In this document: positions 7,479 to 17,077 of the stretch, piece by piece
Layout: every line of letters starts with the position of its first letter
Position numbering within the stretch: the stretch's first letter is position 1
NCBI GenBank assembly: GCA_020444065.1
Contig: JAHLLQ010000003.1
Location: 320,979 to 384,978 of the forward strand
Origin: a bacterium
GTDB lineage: Bacteria > Sumerlaeota > Sumerlaeia > SLMS01 > JAHLLQ01
Reading direction: 5' to 3'
DNA: 64,000 nucleotides
Made by a program: the position numbers and the translations under genes
Notes under the pieces: model-generated
The model's database searches: none
What the model saw: only the letters and a program-made list of their open reading frames with translations
Told to the model about the DNA's origin: nothing

Positions 7479-10400
7479 ATGGACAACAACGAGGACCGGC
7501 CGGGCGGCCCTCCCAACCAGCAGCCCGAGGAATCGAAGACCCCCGAGCCGTCGAGCGGCTTCGTCGTGAGTGGCGATCTGTCCGATGCTTTTGTCCCTCA
7601 ATATCTGCCGGCGGACGCGACCTCGTCGTACATCCCGCCGTCTATCCCCGAGACAATCGTGCGGCCGGGGGAGGGCAAGCCCGGCGGCGAACTCACGGTT
7701 TCGCGCTGGGCGATTAGAGCGGAAGGCACCAAGACCGAAGACGAAATCGCGGGTGAGAATCTTTCGATCGTCGGACCGCGTTTCGAGTTGGATCGATTGA
7801 TCGGTCGCGGCGGCATGGGCGAAGTCTGGGAAGCCCGTCAATTATCCCTTGGCCGAATCGTTGCCGTGAAGCGCGTTCGTCCGGACAAGTCCGAGGGCCC
7901 CGACGACGAGCGCATGCGCGTGATGAGCTTCCAGCAGGAAGCCGTCGTGACCGCCGCGCTCGAGCATCCCAACATCATCCCGGTGCATGACCTCGGGATA
8001 GATGATGCCGGCAAACCGCTGCTGGCGATGAAGCTGGTTCGCGGTCGGCCCTGGAGCGAGATCCTCAAGGCTGATCGAGAGAGCCTCGACCTGCCCGATT
8101 TCCTTGGAAAGCACATTCCCATCCTGATCGACGTTGCGGAGGCCGTGGCTTTCGCGCACTCGCAGGGCATCGTCCATCGCGACCTGAAGCCGAGTCAGGT
8201 GATGGTCGGCGACTTTGGCGAAGTGTTGCTCGTCGATTGGGGGCTGGCGCTGGATTACCGGCGCGACGATCAGGACGAGCAGCAGGAGGAGCCGATCCTC
8301 GACGAATTCCGTCAGTTGATTCCCTCGCGCAGTTCTGCATCGAGCCCATCCGGGACACCGGCCTACATGGCGCCGGAACAAACCCGGCCGCGGGCCGACG
8401 GCATCGGTCCCTGGACCGACGTATACCTGCTGGGCGGGACGTTGTACTATCTGCTGGCCGGTTCGCCGCCGCATCGGGCGCAGACTTCGGAGGTGGCTTT
8501 CCTGCGCGCTTCGATCGGGCAGATCGAACCGCCGGCGCAACGTGCGGGGACAAACAATCTGCCGGAAGAACTCGTTGCCCTTGCGATGCGAGCGCTTTCT
8601 CCACGCCCGGAACATCGCACGCCGAACGCCCTGGCATTTGTGGAAGGCCTGAAAGATTACCTGACTGGCGCGGGCAAGCGTCGCGAATCGCAGACGCTCG
8701 TGCAGCACGTGCGCGCCGCGTTGCGCACTGGTCTGCGCGACTACTCTTCGTTCAACGAGGCGCTGGTCGACCTGGATCGCGCCGGTACGTTGTGGCCGAC
8801 GAATCCAGCGATCGCACCTCTGCGCAACGAGGGATTGGCCGCGTACGCGCGTGCGGCGCTCACGATGGGCGATCTCGTTCTGGCAGAAGTGCAGACCCGT
8901 CGATTGCCCGACGGTGAAGATCGTAAGCGCTTGTTGCAGGAAATTGCCGCGGCGCAGACGCGCGCTCATCGGCGCGAACGCCAGCGTCGCTATGCGCTGG
9001 CCGCAATCGCATTGCTGATGATTGTGGTGCTGGCCGCGATGATTATGGTGCAGCGCTCGCAAGCCGACAAACAACTGGCCGTCGAACGCGCCCTGCTGGC
9101 CCAGGAAAAGGAAAGCCAGGCAAACCGCACGGCTGAATTGCTCGAGCGCATCAACACGCTGCGGCGCGACGAGGAGGAACTGGCCTCCGAGATCGCTGCG
9201 GTGCTATCCGTCCCGACAGAAATTGATCCCGAGGGCAATATCGAAGCCGATGCACTCGACGAAGCAGCGATCGAACGGTTGCTCTCAAGGCGCGATGCGT
9301 TGCGAAAGACACGTGCCCAGTTGGAAGCATCTCCTGCGATCGGCGATCGCCTTGACCCGGAACCCTTCCCGCTCGTTCTGGCGGAAGCGAATCTCGCATT
9401 GGAGCGAGCGCAAACCACCGACGAATACAACGCCGCATTCGACCTTTACGAGCAGGCCCACAACGCTCGTTCGGATGCACCGGAGCCGCTCTCGGGAATG
9501 GGTGTTGCCGCCGCGCGCGCAGGCAATCTGACGCAGGCGACGAAGCTGCTGGCACAAGCGACTGCCGCGACGTCGTTGACGAAGGGCGAACGGCACAAGG
9601 AATACGCCGATGCGCTCGCCCGTGAAGGCGAAGCAAACCGGATGCTCGACGAGACGAGCCAGGAGTACTTGGACTACTATCGTCAGTCGTTGGAAGTGCT
9701 CGAACCGCAACTCTATGAAATGACGCAGGCGCTCTCCGATCGATACCATTCGCTGGGTGAACTGGAGAAGGCGCTGGCCGTCACGTCGCAATCTCTTGAA
9801 CTGGCAAATGACTTGGGATTCTCCGACGACATCCAGGGCGCGGCGATCATGGAACGCCTCGGTTCCATTTACATCGCCAGGGGAGAGTTTGCCCGCGGTG
9901 TCGAATCCGCGCGCAAAGCCCTCCAGATTATGGACGACGCCGGGCTTCAGTCTCACAAAAACTACGGTTACACTGAACTGGATCTCGCGAGTGGCTTGAT
10001 GTTGGTGGGGGAGTTGGATGAAGGCAGCGATGTTCTCGACAAAGCGCTGGCCGACATCGAAGCGAACCCGGACGTCACAGAACTGGAAAAGGCGATGGGC
10101 TACTTCAGCGCGGCCAATACACTGCTGAACGAAGGCTCGTTCGATCATGAACGGCCGGAACGATACATCCGCCGTTCGATCGAGGGGTACCAGAAGACGG
10201 TGGGAGATCGGCACCCGAAGACGGGCAAGGCGTATTCGCTGTTGGGCAGCAGCTTGTCCTACCAAGGAAACTACGAGGACGCCGAAGAGGCCTTCCTGAA
10301 GGCGCTCGATATTCTGGAACACAGCTATGGCCCGGATCACATGTTTACGGGAATCATGCACAACAATCTCTCGTCCAACTACATGGGACGAGAGATGTAC

Positions 10401-11189
10401 CGCGAGGCGCTCTATCATCAGGCGCAATCACTGCGGATTCTGAAGCTTTGGTGGAAGAAGGATAATCCCGCCATCGGGATTCTTTACAACAACATCGCGT
10501 ATGTGCTGTTCCACAATGGACAGATCGATGATTGCCGACTGATGTTCGTGGCCGCGATTCAGCACATCTGTCGCGTTCTCGGTGCCGACCATCCCAACGT
10601 GCGCCGTATGATGGCGAACTACTATGATGACATTCTGCCTCAATCACTGAACGAAAGAAGAACGGGTGCGGCCGAAGAGGCCCTGCACTTCGGCAGTTGG
10701 ATTCTGGACTTTGACAACAACCGACATGGCTTTCCGCCGGACTACGTCGAGAGTCGACTCCTGAAGCGCTACGTCCAGATGACCTCCGCCACGCTTCAAC
10801 TCGATCCACCGCAGCCCGACTGGGCGAAGAACCTTGTTCGCGAAGCCATTGTGATCGCAACGATCGCCGAGGTGGATCCCGACGATCACGACTATCGGGA
10901 TCTGATGAATCGTGTTGCGGAGTTTGACCTCTCAGAAGACGCCGCGGACTTGATTCAACGCACGAACGACCTGCGTGGGGTCACCTATCCACCAACGCGG
11001 GACGACTTATCCGCCGAGGACTATCCGCGCACGCTCGATCGATTGGGTGTGGCGTTTGATTTACGAGAAGCCGCGGGACTCGATGAGTGGGAACCACAGG
11101 ATCTGGAACCGAAAGGCGAAGAACTCGACCAGGCCGTCCAGGACATTCTGGACAGCCTGATCGCGACGGAACCGTCGAGGGATGAATAG
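7479..11189 (+). CDS. Ser/Thr protein kinase with transmembrane segment and TPRs
   Basis: This is a Hanks-type kinase of 1236 residues. The catalytic domain spans about residues 100-395: glycine loop IGRGGMGEVW, lysine in VAVKRV, catalytic HRDLKP near residue 232, DWG in place of DFG near 252 (common in bacterial kinases), and GTPAYMAPEQ. A transmembrane helix (RRYALAAIALLMIVVLAAMIM) lies near residue 505. A coiled-coil stretch and a long array of tetratricopeptide repeats follow from about 640 onward (for example KAYSLLGSSLSYQGNYEDAEEAFLKALDILE). The kinase is therefore cytoplasmic, with the TPR part on the other side of the membrane, presumably sensing or binding proteins. The start at 7479 has AGGGAGA upstream; a GTG 31 codons earlier is less likely. 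It ends 12 bases from convergent ppk2. Confidence 0.93.
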   Translation: MDNNEDRPGGPPNQQPEESKTPEPSSGFVVSGDLSDAFVPQYLPADATSSYIPPSIPETIVRPGEGKPGGELTVSRWAIRAEGTKTEDEIAGENLSIVGPRFELDRLIGRGGMGEVWEARQLSLGRIVAVKRVRPDKSEGPDDERMRVMSFQQEAVVTAALEHPNIIPVHDLGIDDAGKPLLAMKLVRGRPWSEILKADRESLDLPDFLGKHIPILIDVAEAVAFAHSQGIVHRDLKPSQVMVGDFGEVLLVDWGLALDYRRDDQDEQQEEPILDEFRQLIPSRSSASSPSGTPAYMAPEQTRPRADGIGPWTDVYLLGGTLYYLLAGSPPHRAQTSEVAFLRASIGQIEPPAQRAGTNNLPEELVALAMRALSPRPEHRTPNALAFVEGLKDYLTGAGKRRESQTLVQHVRAALRTGLRDYSSFNEALVDLDRAGTLWPTNPAIAPLRNEGLAAYARAALTMGDLVLAEVQTRRLPDGEDRKRLLQEIAAAQTRAHRRERQRRYALAAIALLMIVVLAAMIMVQRSQADKQLAVERALLAQEKESQANRTAELLERINTLRRDEEELASEIAAVLSVPTEIDPEGNIEADALDEAAIERLLSRRDALRKTRAQLEASPAIGDRLDPEPFPLVLAEANLALERAQTTDEYNAAFDLYEQAHNARSDAPEPLSGMGVAAARAGNLTQATKLLAQATAATSLTKGERHKEYADALAREGEANRMLDETSQEYLDYYRQSLEVLEPQLYEMTQALSDRYHSLGELEKALAVTSQSLELANDLGFSDDIQGAAIMERLGSIYIARGEFARGVESARKALQIMDDAGLQSHKNYGYTELDLASGLMLVGELDEGSDVLDKALADIEANPDVTELEKAMGYFSAANTLLNEGSFDHERPERYIRRSIEGYQKTVGDRHPKTGKAYSLLGSSLSYQGNYEDAEEAFLKALDILEHSYGPDHMFTGIMHNNLSSNYMGREMYREALYHQAQSLRILKLWWKKDNPAIGILYNNIAYVLFHNGQIDDCRLMFVAAIQHICRVLGADHPNVRRMMANYYDDILPQSLNERRTGAAEEALHFGSWILDFDNNRHGFPPDYVESRLLKRYVQMTSATLQLDPPQPDWAKNLVREAIVIATIAEVDPDDHDYRDLMNRVAEFDLSEDAADLIQRTNDLRGVTYPPTRDDLSAEDYPRTLDRLGVAFDLREAAGLDEWEPQDLEPKGEELDQAVQDILDSLIATEPSRDE

Positions 11190-11201
11190 GGTTGTCCTCG
11201 T

Positions 11202-12086
11202 TCAATCCTTCTGCTCGTACCAATCCTGTACGATTGCGTGTTCTTCTCGTGGTGGGCGGACGTAGCTGTGGTCGATCTTGCGCGCGGGCAGATCGATCGG
11301 ACCGGGCATGATGTCCTTGTATTCAATCTGGCCGAGAATGTGGCGAATGCAGTTCAGGCGAGCGCGTTTCTTGTCGTCAGACTCGACGGTGTACCACGGC
11401 GCTTCGCGAATGTCCGTGTAGAAGAACATCTCGTCCTTGGCGCGGGAGTAATCCTCCCAACGGTCGCGCGAGCGAATATCCATTGGGCTCAATTTCCAGC
11501 GTTTCCGGATGTCGCGTGCACGGGCCTGGAAGCGCCGCTCCTGCTCTTCGTCGCTCACCGAGAACCAATATTTCAGCAGCACGATTCCGGAACGGACGAG
11601 CATGCGTTCGAACTCCGGACAGGACCGCAGGAACTCGCGGTATTCGCGATCCGTGCAGAAGCCCATGACGCGTTCCACGCCCGCGCGGTTGTACCAACTG
11701 CGATCGAACAGGACGATCTCGCCCGCGGCGGGCAGGTGTTGCACGTAGCGTTGGAAATACCACTGCGTGCGCTCGCGATCGCTCGGGACACTCAGGGCGA
11801 CGACGCGCGCGCCACGAGGATTCAGGGGCTCGACGATGCGCTTGATCGTTCCACCCTTGCCGGCCGCATCGCGTCCTTCGAACAGGATCACAACGCGCAG
11901 GCCCTGGTCTTTCACCCAGTACTGCATCTTGACCAGTTCGGCGTGCAGATGGGCGAGTTCCTTCTCGTAGTCTTTCTTCTTCATCTTCTTGACGCGCTTC
12001 GGCTTTTCTTCGCTCGGCACCTTCTCCAACACCGCCCCCTTGCCGTTCGAGCCGGGATTCTTCTGCTTTCTGGCCTTTTTCGTCAT
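11202..12086 (-). CDS. ppk2: polyphosphate kinase 2
   Basis: PPK2 enzymes transfer phosphate between polyphosphate and nucleoside di- or monophosphates in the cytoplasm. The P-loop FEGRDAAGKGGTIKR (near residue 71), the lid GARVVALSVPSDRERTQWYFQRY and the Walker B-like EIVLFDRSWYNRAGVERVMGF are all present. One PPK2 domain of about 230 residues suggests the single-domain class I type, which favours NDP phosphorylation. The first 45 residues are an extra, strongly basic tail (MTKKARKQKN... RVKKMKKKDY). It converges on the kinase gene. The upstream gap holds repeat family A. Confidence 0.95.
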   Translation of the reverse strand: MTKKARKQKNPGSNGKGAVLEKVPSEEKPKRVKKMKKKDYEKELAHLHAELVKMQYWVKDQGLRVVILFEGRDAAGKGGTIKRIVEPLNPRGARVVALSVPSDRERTQWYFQRYVQHLPAAGEIVLFDRSWYNRAGVERVMGFCTDREYREFLRSCPEFERMLVRSGIVLLKYWFSVSDEEQERRFQARARDIRKRWKLSPMDIRSRDRWEDYSRAKDEMFFYTDIREAPWYTVESDDKKRARLNCIRHILGQIEYKDIMPGPIDLPARKIDHSYVRPPREEHAIVQDWYEQKD

Positions 12087-12163
12087 GACGGGAGCCTCCG
12101 GTCAGAGTAACCAAATTCTGCCGCAGGGGAGGGCTATTGCTCAACCGGAAAAGCTCTCCCGCT

Positions 12164-12240
12164 CCAGGGCGTTCTCATTGTACCAATCTCTTCGTTGAAC
12201 TGCGGTCGACTGGCCTGGTCGCGTACTTCAGCGCATCTTA
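12164..12240 (+). repeat. intergenic repeat family A, half copy
   Basis: CCAGGGCGTTCTCATTGTACC, then TCTTCGTTGAACTGCGGTC and GTCGCGTAC match the reverse complement of the right half of the full element at 38974-39099. The copy ends at the stop codon of the adjacent minus-strand gene. Confidence 0.6.
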
Positions 12241-13374
12241 GGGGGCGTCCAGGTGCTGCCTTTCTGCAACATACTCATCGACCGCATTCACGTACTTCTT
12301 CTTGTTGAGGTACCACTGGACGACGTCTTCGGTTTTCGAGTCGGCGAACAGATTGAGGATGAGATCGAAAACATCGCCACAGTCGGCCAGCACCCGGGCC
12401 TTTCGCCATTCCGTGCGTCGGCCCGCCAGGAATTCTGCCAACCAGATCAGAAGCGCGAGTTCGACGAACATCAGGCTGAAGCCATACGCGGCGGCATGGT
12501 TGACTAGGTGCGATAGGATAGCGCCGGATGCGCCGGCCATCCCTGACGCCAAACCCATCACGAATGCAAACTGGAACACAAACAGCGTGATGATCACAAA
12601 CCCGGCCACAATCCAGGCCACCACGACGGCCGCATGCAGGGCTTCCCTTCGGAATCGTCGCCAGAAGGGGAACTTGAATTTCGCCTGCCAGAACATGACT
12701 TGCTTCTCCAGATAGGAGATCGATTGGTGCGTGTTCAGTTTCAACAATGCCCAGAAGAGGCGATAGGACAGAAACGCCGTCGCCGCCAGGAAGACAAACG
12801 TGTGCAGAGACAGAAGCCAACCGGGCCAGCCTTTCATCGACGTCAGGACAAAGGTAATGATCGATCCAACCGCAAAGAGAACACCGAAAAGCAACGACAC
12901 AAGATGCGCGTCGCGTTGGCGCTCAAAGTAGATTGCCTTTGCGAAGTCCTCTCCGGAAATCCCGCACATCCAAAGCTCGAGCGCCGTCTTCTTCACAACG
13001 CCCTTCTCTACAAAGACATGCGATGCATAGCGTGGCGGCGCGCTTTCGTCCTCGGGAGTGCGCATCTTCCTCATGATGCGTCGGGTGAGCGATGAGACGA
13101 TCCAAATAAGGAGCCACAGGGGCGGGCTCATGAGGAAAACGATCAGGAGCAGGGCACGCCAGATGACCGTCTTGTAGTCGGCGTGGGTCATCCAACCCCA
13201 GATCGAACGCATCCCCGTCCTGCGATAGTCGCGTCGCGAACGGAAAACATCCAGCAGGGGGCACGTGTCTGCTTCCGCAAGCAACGGATCGCGCCGCACC
13301 TGGTAAGGCCGAAAGAGCGGCCGACGCCGGAGTCGCTTCTCATCGTAGAATCGTTCGAAGAAATCTACCGCCAT
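12238..13374 (-). CDS. membrane protein of unknown function
   Basis: This 378-residue protein begins with a basic cytoplasmic segment (DFFERFYDEKRLRRRPLFRPYQVRRDPLL) and has about six hydrophobic helices: VIWRALLLIVFLMSPPLWLLIW, LVSLLFGVLFAVGSIITFVL, LLSLHTFVFLAATAFLSY, a long pair around HAAVVVAWIVAGFVIITLF, and YGFSLMFVELALLIWLAEFL. No known domain is recognised. Its N-terminus is copied in a short truncated frame immediately upstream (13438-13551), which indicates a tandem duplication. The general architecture recalls the membrane protein at 6413-7252, but I cannot show homology. Confidence 0.78.
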   Translation of the reverse strand: MAVDFFERFYDEKRLRRRPLFRPYQVRRDPLLAEADTCPLLDVFRSRRDYRRTGMRSIWGWMTHADYKTVIWRALLLIVFLMSPPLWLLIWIVSSLTRRIMRKMRTPEDESAPPRYASHVFVEKGVVKKTALELWMCGISGEDFAKAIYFERQRDAHLVSLLFGVLFAVGSIITFVLTSMKGWPGWLLSLHTFVFLAATAFLSYRLFWALLKLNTHQSISYLEKQVMFWQAKFKFPFWRRFRREALHAAVVVAWIVAGFVIITLFVFQFAFVMGLASGMAGASGAILSHLVNHAAAYGFSLMFVELALLIWLAEFLAGRRTEWRKARVLADCGDVFDLILNLFADSKTEDVVQWYLNKKKYVNAVDEYVAERQHLDAP

Positions 13375-13437
13375 TCCGTGCTGCCTCCTGCGGCTGAGTG
13401 AATCAGGGCATCGATGTGGGACTGGGCGTGTACGGTG

Positions 13438-13551
13438 CTACGCATGGCCCCCGATCAGGAGGGCATCGCGCCGCAACTGAAAGGACCGGAACGGCGGCTT
13501 TAGAGTCTTGCCATCGTTCGCGTAGAATCTGTCGAAATCGGTGTTAGCCAT
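13438..13551 (-). pseudogene. truncated paralogue of the downstream membrane protein
   Basis: A 37-codon frame reads MANTDFDRFYANDGKTLKPP then FRSFQLRRDALLIGGHA and stops. It parallels the first 35 residues of the following gene (FFERFYDEKRLRRRPLFRPYQVRRDPLL): FxRFY, PxFRxxQxRRDxLL. All membrane segments are missing. It is most simply the remnant of a tandem duplicate whose 3' part was lost. Confidence 0.55.
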
Positions 13552-13699
13552 CGCGCTCGCTCGCTCCCCAGTCCGCTCGATGAACAACTCTTTACCTGGA
13601 GGTCCCGAGGGGCTCCAACAGTTTTTCGCGCTTTCCCCTCGCGTCTCATCCATGTTGTCCTCACGATTCAGAACATCTGCTTCTGCGGAGGGATCAGCG

Positions 13700-14272
13700 A
13701 TGAAGAAGTCCTTGGGCGCACATACACTGCTGCACCCGGTTCCGGTGTACCTGGTCGGGACCTACGATCTGGAGGGCCGTCCGAACATCATGACGGTTTC
13801 CTGGGGAGGCATTGTCTGCAGCCGTCCGCCTTGCGCGGCCGTTTCGCTCACCAAGCGGCGTCATTCCTTCGAGGGGATGGAGCATAACAAGGAATTCACC
13901 ATCAGCGTTCCGTCCGTCGACCAGGCAAAAGCGGCGGATTTCGCCGGTCTCTTCAGCGGCCGTGACGTCGACAAGTTCGCCAAGGCCGGCCTGACGCCCG
14001 TGCGCAGCGAGCATGTCAACGCGCCGTATGTCGACGAGTGCCCGCTCGTTCTCGAATGCCGCCTGCTACGCACCATCGAGCTCGGCCTGCACACGCAGTT
14101 CATCGGAGAGATTCTCGACGTAAAGGCCGACGAAAGCGTTCTTGCTCCGGACGGAATGCCCGACATCGAGAAGCTGCGCCCGTTCATCTACGCGATCGGC
14201 ACGAAGACCTACCACGCCATCGGCGATCCGATCGGCAAAGCCTTCGAGATGGGCAAGGAACTGGGCGAGTAG
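13700..14272 (+). CDS. flavin reductase-like FMN-binding protein
   Basis: The 190-residue protein matches the flavin reductase-like (FMN-binding split barrel) family. It has PVPVYLVGTYDLEGRPNIMTVSWGG, then RPPCAAVSLTKRRHSFEGM and the EFTISVPS strand. Members bind FMN and either supply reduced flavin to a partner or act as small oxidoreductases; the partner is not evident here. A GCGGAGGGA sequence 7 bases upstream fixes the start at 13700, and longer in-frame starts lack a ribosome site. It is followed after 7 bases by a convergent GNAT-like gene. Confidence 0.88.
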   Translation: MKKSLGAHTLLHPVPVYLVGTYDLEGRPNIMTVSWGGIVCSRPPCAAVSLTKRRHSFEGMEHNKEFTISVPSVDQAKAADFAGLFSGRDVDKFAKAGLTPVRSEHVNAPYVDECPLVLECRLLRTIELGLHTQFIGEILDVKADESVLAPDGMPDIEKLRPFIYAIGTKTYHAIGDPIGKAFEMGKELGE

Positions 14273-14279
14273 CAGCTTA

Positions 14280-15239
14280 TCAATAACGATCCAGGCAAAG
14301 ATCCGCGGGCGTTTGGAACCAGACGTCGCTCCGAACCAAGGTGCGGCCGGCGTTCTTCTCCAGCGGATCGCCGATCAGCCAGTGCAGCGGCCACCGCGGG
14401 CGCAGGCGCTCGAAGCCGTATTCGATCAGCTTCTGCGACCAGGGGGCGCTGATCACGGACCAGTACAGATCGCGTTCGCGCTCGCGGGCCATCTTCTGCA
14501 GCGCCAGAACCATTCTGTCGGCTTCCAGAATTGGCGCCGCAAAATCCTCCACATGCAATTCCGGCCCGCTGACACCGGGGACTTCGCTGATGACGGCATA
14601 GGCGTCCAGCGGCGAGTTGTCCCGGCTGGCGTAGATCTCAAACTCGCGGAACGGTCCGGCGAAATGCCACGTCAAGTGGTCGGGGCGCCTCAGGCTGAAG
14701 ACCTTTCGCTCGCTGACCAGTCCATGGTTCAGGTCCTCGACCGCCGGCGGGAACTCGTGGATGCGTTCGAGATCGAAGGGCAGGCTCTTCATGGCGCCGC
14801 CTTTGCCGGCTTTCGCGGGACGAAAGCAGAAGCGCTCGATGTAGCCGGCCAGTTCGAAACGTTCGAGTTCCAGGAGCGGTGACAAGGCCGGCGGCGCACC
14901 GCCGACCAGCGTGACGACTGCCTGCCCGGCAGCCTCCAGAATCATTGCATGCACCGTGCGCCCCGCATCCTGATCCGGGTCGGCGACGATGTCGTGCATC
15001 ACTTGGGCATCCAGGAATCCGTGGTCCACGTGCAGTTGAATCGGCCGCAATCCCATGAAGCCGACGGGCTGGTCGTCCTCATCCAGGGCGACAAAGGGGA
15101 CGCTCGGATAATCGGCCGGAGCTTCGGGCGAATAGGCGCGCAACCAGCGATTGGGTTCGACGGGCAAACCCATCCGGGCGAACAGAGCGGTTACGCCCTC
15201 CTCGTACTCCTCCGTTGCTGGTTCGAGCCGAATAGCCAT
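14280..15239 (-). CDS. GNAT-like acetyltransferase family protein
   Basis: The 319-residue protein starts MAIRLEPATEEYEEGVTALF, a usual GNAT N-terminal strand-helix. It continues with FVALDEDDQPVGFMGLRPIQ and DIVADPDQDAGRTVHAMILEAA, where the acetyl-CoA-binding turn would lie. The C-terminal half repeats a strand-rich pattern (EIYASRDNSPLDAYAVISEVP), which suggests a second, degenerate GNAT unit. The substrate is unknown. It is cytoplasmic, with no membrane segments. A strong hairpin separates it from the next upstream gene, so it is likely to be transcribed alone. Confidence 0.65.
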   Translation of the reverse strand: MAIRLEPATEEYEEGVTALFARMGLPVEPNRWLRAYSPEAPADYPSVPFVALDEDDQPVGFMGLRPIQLHVDHGFLDAQVMHDIVADPDQDAGRTVHAMILEAAGQAVVTLVGGAPPALSPLLELERFELAGYIERFCFRPAKAGKGGAMKSLPFDLERIHEFPPAVEDLNHGLVSERKVFSLRRPDHLTWHFAGPFREFEIYASRDNSPLDAYAVISEVPGVSGPELHVEDFAAPILEADRMVLALQKMARERERDLYWSVISAPWSQKLIEYGFERLRPRWPLHWLIGDPLEKNAGRTLVRSDVWFQTPADLCLDRY

Positions 15240-15254
15240 GTCTGGAAAACCTTC

Positions 15255-15294
15255 GGCCCCGCCCGCCTCCGCAAAGAGGTTCCCGGGCGGGGCC
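15255..15294 (-). terminator. GC-rich hairpin between two minus-strand genes
   Basis: GGCCCCGCCCG at 15255-15265 pairs with CGGGCGGGGCC at 15284-15294 over 11 bp. On the minus strand it follows the stop of the 149-residue gene by 25 bases and is followed by GAAGGTTTTCC. It is a probable intrinsic terminator. Confidence 0.65.
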
Positions 15295-15319
15295 GTGGAA
15301 AGCGGTCAGATGGTGGGGC

Positions 15320-15769
15320 TCAGCGCAAGCGAGCGGGCAGAACTTCGTTCTTCGCCACGGAGAACACCGCGACGCCCTTGTCATTGCGCACCAGGAACGA
15401 CGCCATGTCGTCCAGCACGATGATCTCATCGTAGCCGGCCGAGGTCAGCGGAATCTCGCCGATCCTCACGTTCACGGCGGTTCCATCGCTGGTGTCGACG
15501 CGGAAAACGATCAGGGCGGCCGTCGTGGCAACCAGGTAGACGTTGTCCTTGCCGAAGGGAATGACTTCTTCGACCGAGACGCCGGACTGGCGGGGGACGA
15601 TCTGGTCGACCGCTAGCAGCGAGTAATTGGTTGTTGTATCATCGTCCGTCGAGGACTGGGCATCGACCGGGCCGGCTCCGAAGTGCGCCAGCGCCAGCAG
15701 CAGAATTCCCAACAAACCAATGGCGCCGGCCAAAGACCGGACGGGGGGAGTGATTCTCTCTTTCCACAT
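15320..15769 (-). CDS. secreted or membrane-anchored protein of unknown function
   Basis: The first 38 residues look like a signal peptide or anchor: a basic start, the hydrophobic core LAGAIGLLGILLLALAHFGAG and a possible cleavage after VDAQ. The mature part of about 110 residues is strand-rich, with SLLAVDQIVPRQSGVSVEEV, a central VYLVATTAALIVFRVD and IIVLDDMASFLVRND. This is a pattern of short repeated beta strands like one blade-rich domain. I recognise no family. It is followed by the 15255-15294 terminator. Confidence 0.6.
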   Translation of the reverse strand: MWKERITPPVRSLAGAIGLLGILLLALAHFGAGPVDAQSSTDDDTTTNYSLLAVDQIVPRQSGVSVEEVIPFGKDNVYLVATTAALIVFRVDTSDGTAVNVRIGEIPLTSAGYDEIIVLDDMASFLVRNDKGVAVFSVAKNEVLPARLR

Positions 15770-16271
15770 AGGAAGGAAGCCTCCATCGAAATGCGCCGCA
15801 ACGCCAGCGGGCCAGTTTCCGAGCCTCGCGCCGCGGCGGTTGGGGTGTCAACGGCGATGAGAAGGCGCGATTCCGGGACAGCCGGTCTCTCATTGCCGCC
15901 CCTTCCACGGCCTGACCGCATTGCAGAGCGGAAATTCATTGACGGAGGCTTTCGTTGTGAGGCATTGTGATGTCTCGAAGGCCCGCCCTTCGTTTACGAT
16001 ATCAAAACATCTTTGGGGAGAGGAGGTTCCGAGAGACTCGAAGCGAGCCTGCCCTTTTGGCATGACCCGAGGCAGTCCTGCCGGAATACAGGCTTGGTCC
16101 GATTGGTTCGCGATTTGACCGCGAACTCACCCCCCGCTCGCAAATGCGCAACAGTTGGAGTCAAGAATACATCCCAGTCGGGAGTATTGGTCCGCCTGTT
16201 GCAATTGCGAGAATGCAGAGCACGACAATTTCCCCCGCACCCGATCCGATACCCCCTTCGGGAGCCCGTAG
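15770..16271. other. 502-base gap between divergent secreted-protein genes
   Basis: No reading frame here has both a ribosome site and gene-like composition. The region must hold the promoters of the divergent genes at 15769 and 16272. I see no tRNA, clear operator or family A-E repeat. Confidence 0.4.
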
Positions 16272-16919
16272 ATGAGAACTCTGCTGATTGCTTGTATTGC
16301 CTGCCTGGCGCTGGCAGGCGTTGCCGTACCCGCCTCAGCCCAGCCCAGCTTTGCCGACGACCCGCCTTGGGTCGATCCACCGCGTCGTGTGGAATCTGAA
16401 CCACCTCACGCGGCCAATCTCTCCAGTATGAACAAGAAGGACCCTGATTCTTCGACGGTCACGGCCATCGTGGAAATCCGAACCCGTGAGCCCCAGCGGC
16501 TCTTGCGTCTGGCCACCCCGGCTGTAGAAGCGGTTGGCGGAACCGCCGAAATCATCCAGTGGGCCAATCGCGAAAACACCGATGACGTCGCTATCGAGGT
16601 CATCGCCAACGAAGAACGCATGCTTGAAATTATTGCCACGGTTCAGTCCCTGGACCGGGAAGCAACCGAGGCGGATGGGGATGAGGAATTTCAGGCTCGG
16701 GTGATCCCCGAGACCGATGAGTCCATTCCTCAAGTGCATTTCTTCGAGGGAGACTTGACCGAAATGGCCGAGCTCCGTCCGATCCTGCCCGAGCCGATCG
16801 ATCCCGCACCGCGGCTCGACCAGGTGGAGATTATTCACTCCAACTTCTCGACCAATGATCTTTACACGGAACCGCCCCAGGCGGAGCGGCTTGTGACCCC
16901 GACGGCGACATCCATCTGA
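16272..16919 (+). CDS. secreted protein of unknown function
   Basis: A clear signal peptide (MRTLLIACIACLALAGVAVP followed by ASA-Q) directs export. The mature protein of about 190 residues has one compact domain near residues 62-130 (TVTAIVEIRTREPQRLLRLA ... IEVIANEERMLEIIATVQSL), with a ferredoxin-like strand-helix-strand pattern. An acidic and proline-rich tail follows, with no predicted structure. GGGAG lies 6 bases before the start. A hairpin with CGCGCCCCG arms follows the stop, so the gene probably forms its own transcript. No family is recognised. Confidence 0.65.
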   Translation: MRTLLIACIACLALAGVAVPASAQPSFADDPPWVDPPRRVESEPPHAANLSSMNKKDPDSSTVTAIVEIRTREPQRLLRLATPAVEAVGGTAEIIQWANRENTDDVAIEVIANEERMLEIIATVQSLDREATEADGDEEFQARVIPETDESIPQVHFFEGDLTEMAELRPILPEPIDPAPRLDQVEIIHSNFSTNDLYTEPPQAERLVTPTATSI

Positions 16920-16951
16920 CGCCTCACAGGCCTCCTGAACTTGCAAACAAC

Positions 16952-16989
16952 CGCGCCCCGGCAGCCTGCAAGCTGACCGTCGGGGCGCG
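16952..16989 (+). terminator. intrinsic terminator after the 215-residue secreted protein
   Basis: CGCGCCCCG at 16952-16960 pairs with CGGGGCGCG at 16981-16989, and an inner CAGC/GCTG pair shortens the loop. The stem is followed by TTTCC. It lies 33 bases after the stop codon. Confidence 0.7.
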
Positions 16990-17077
16990 TTTCCATCTGT
17001 CGCACCTGTGGGATTTCTCTGGTCAGACGGACCCTCCCAAGCCATAACCTGACCATCCTTTTCGGAAGCTCAGATCG

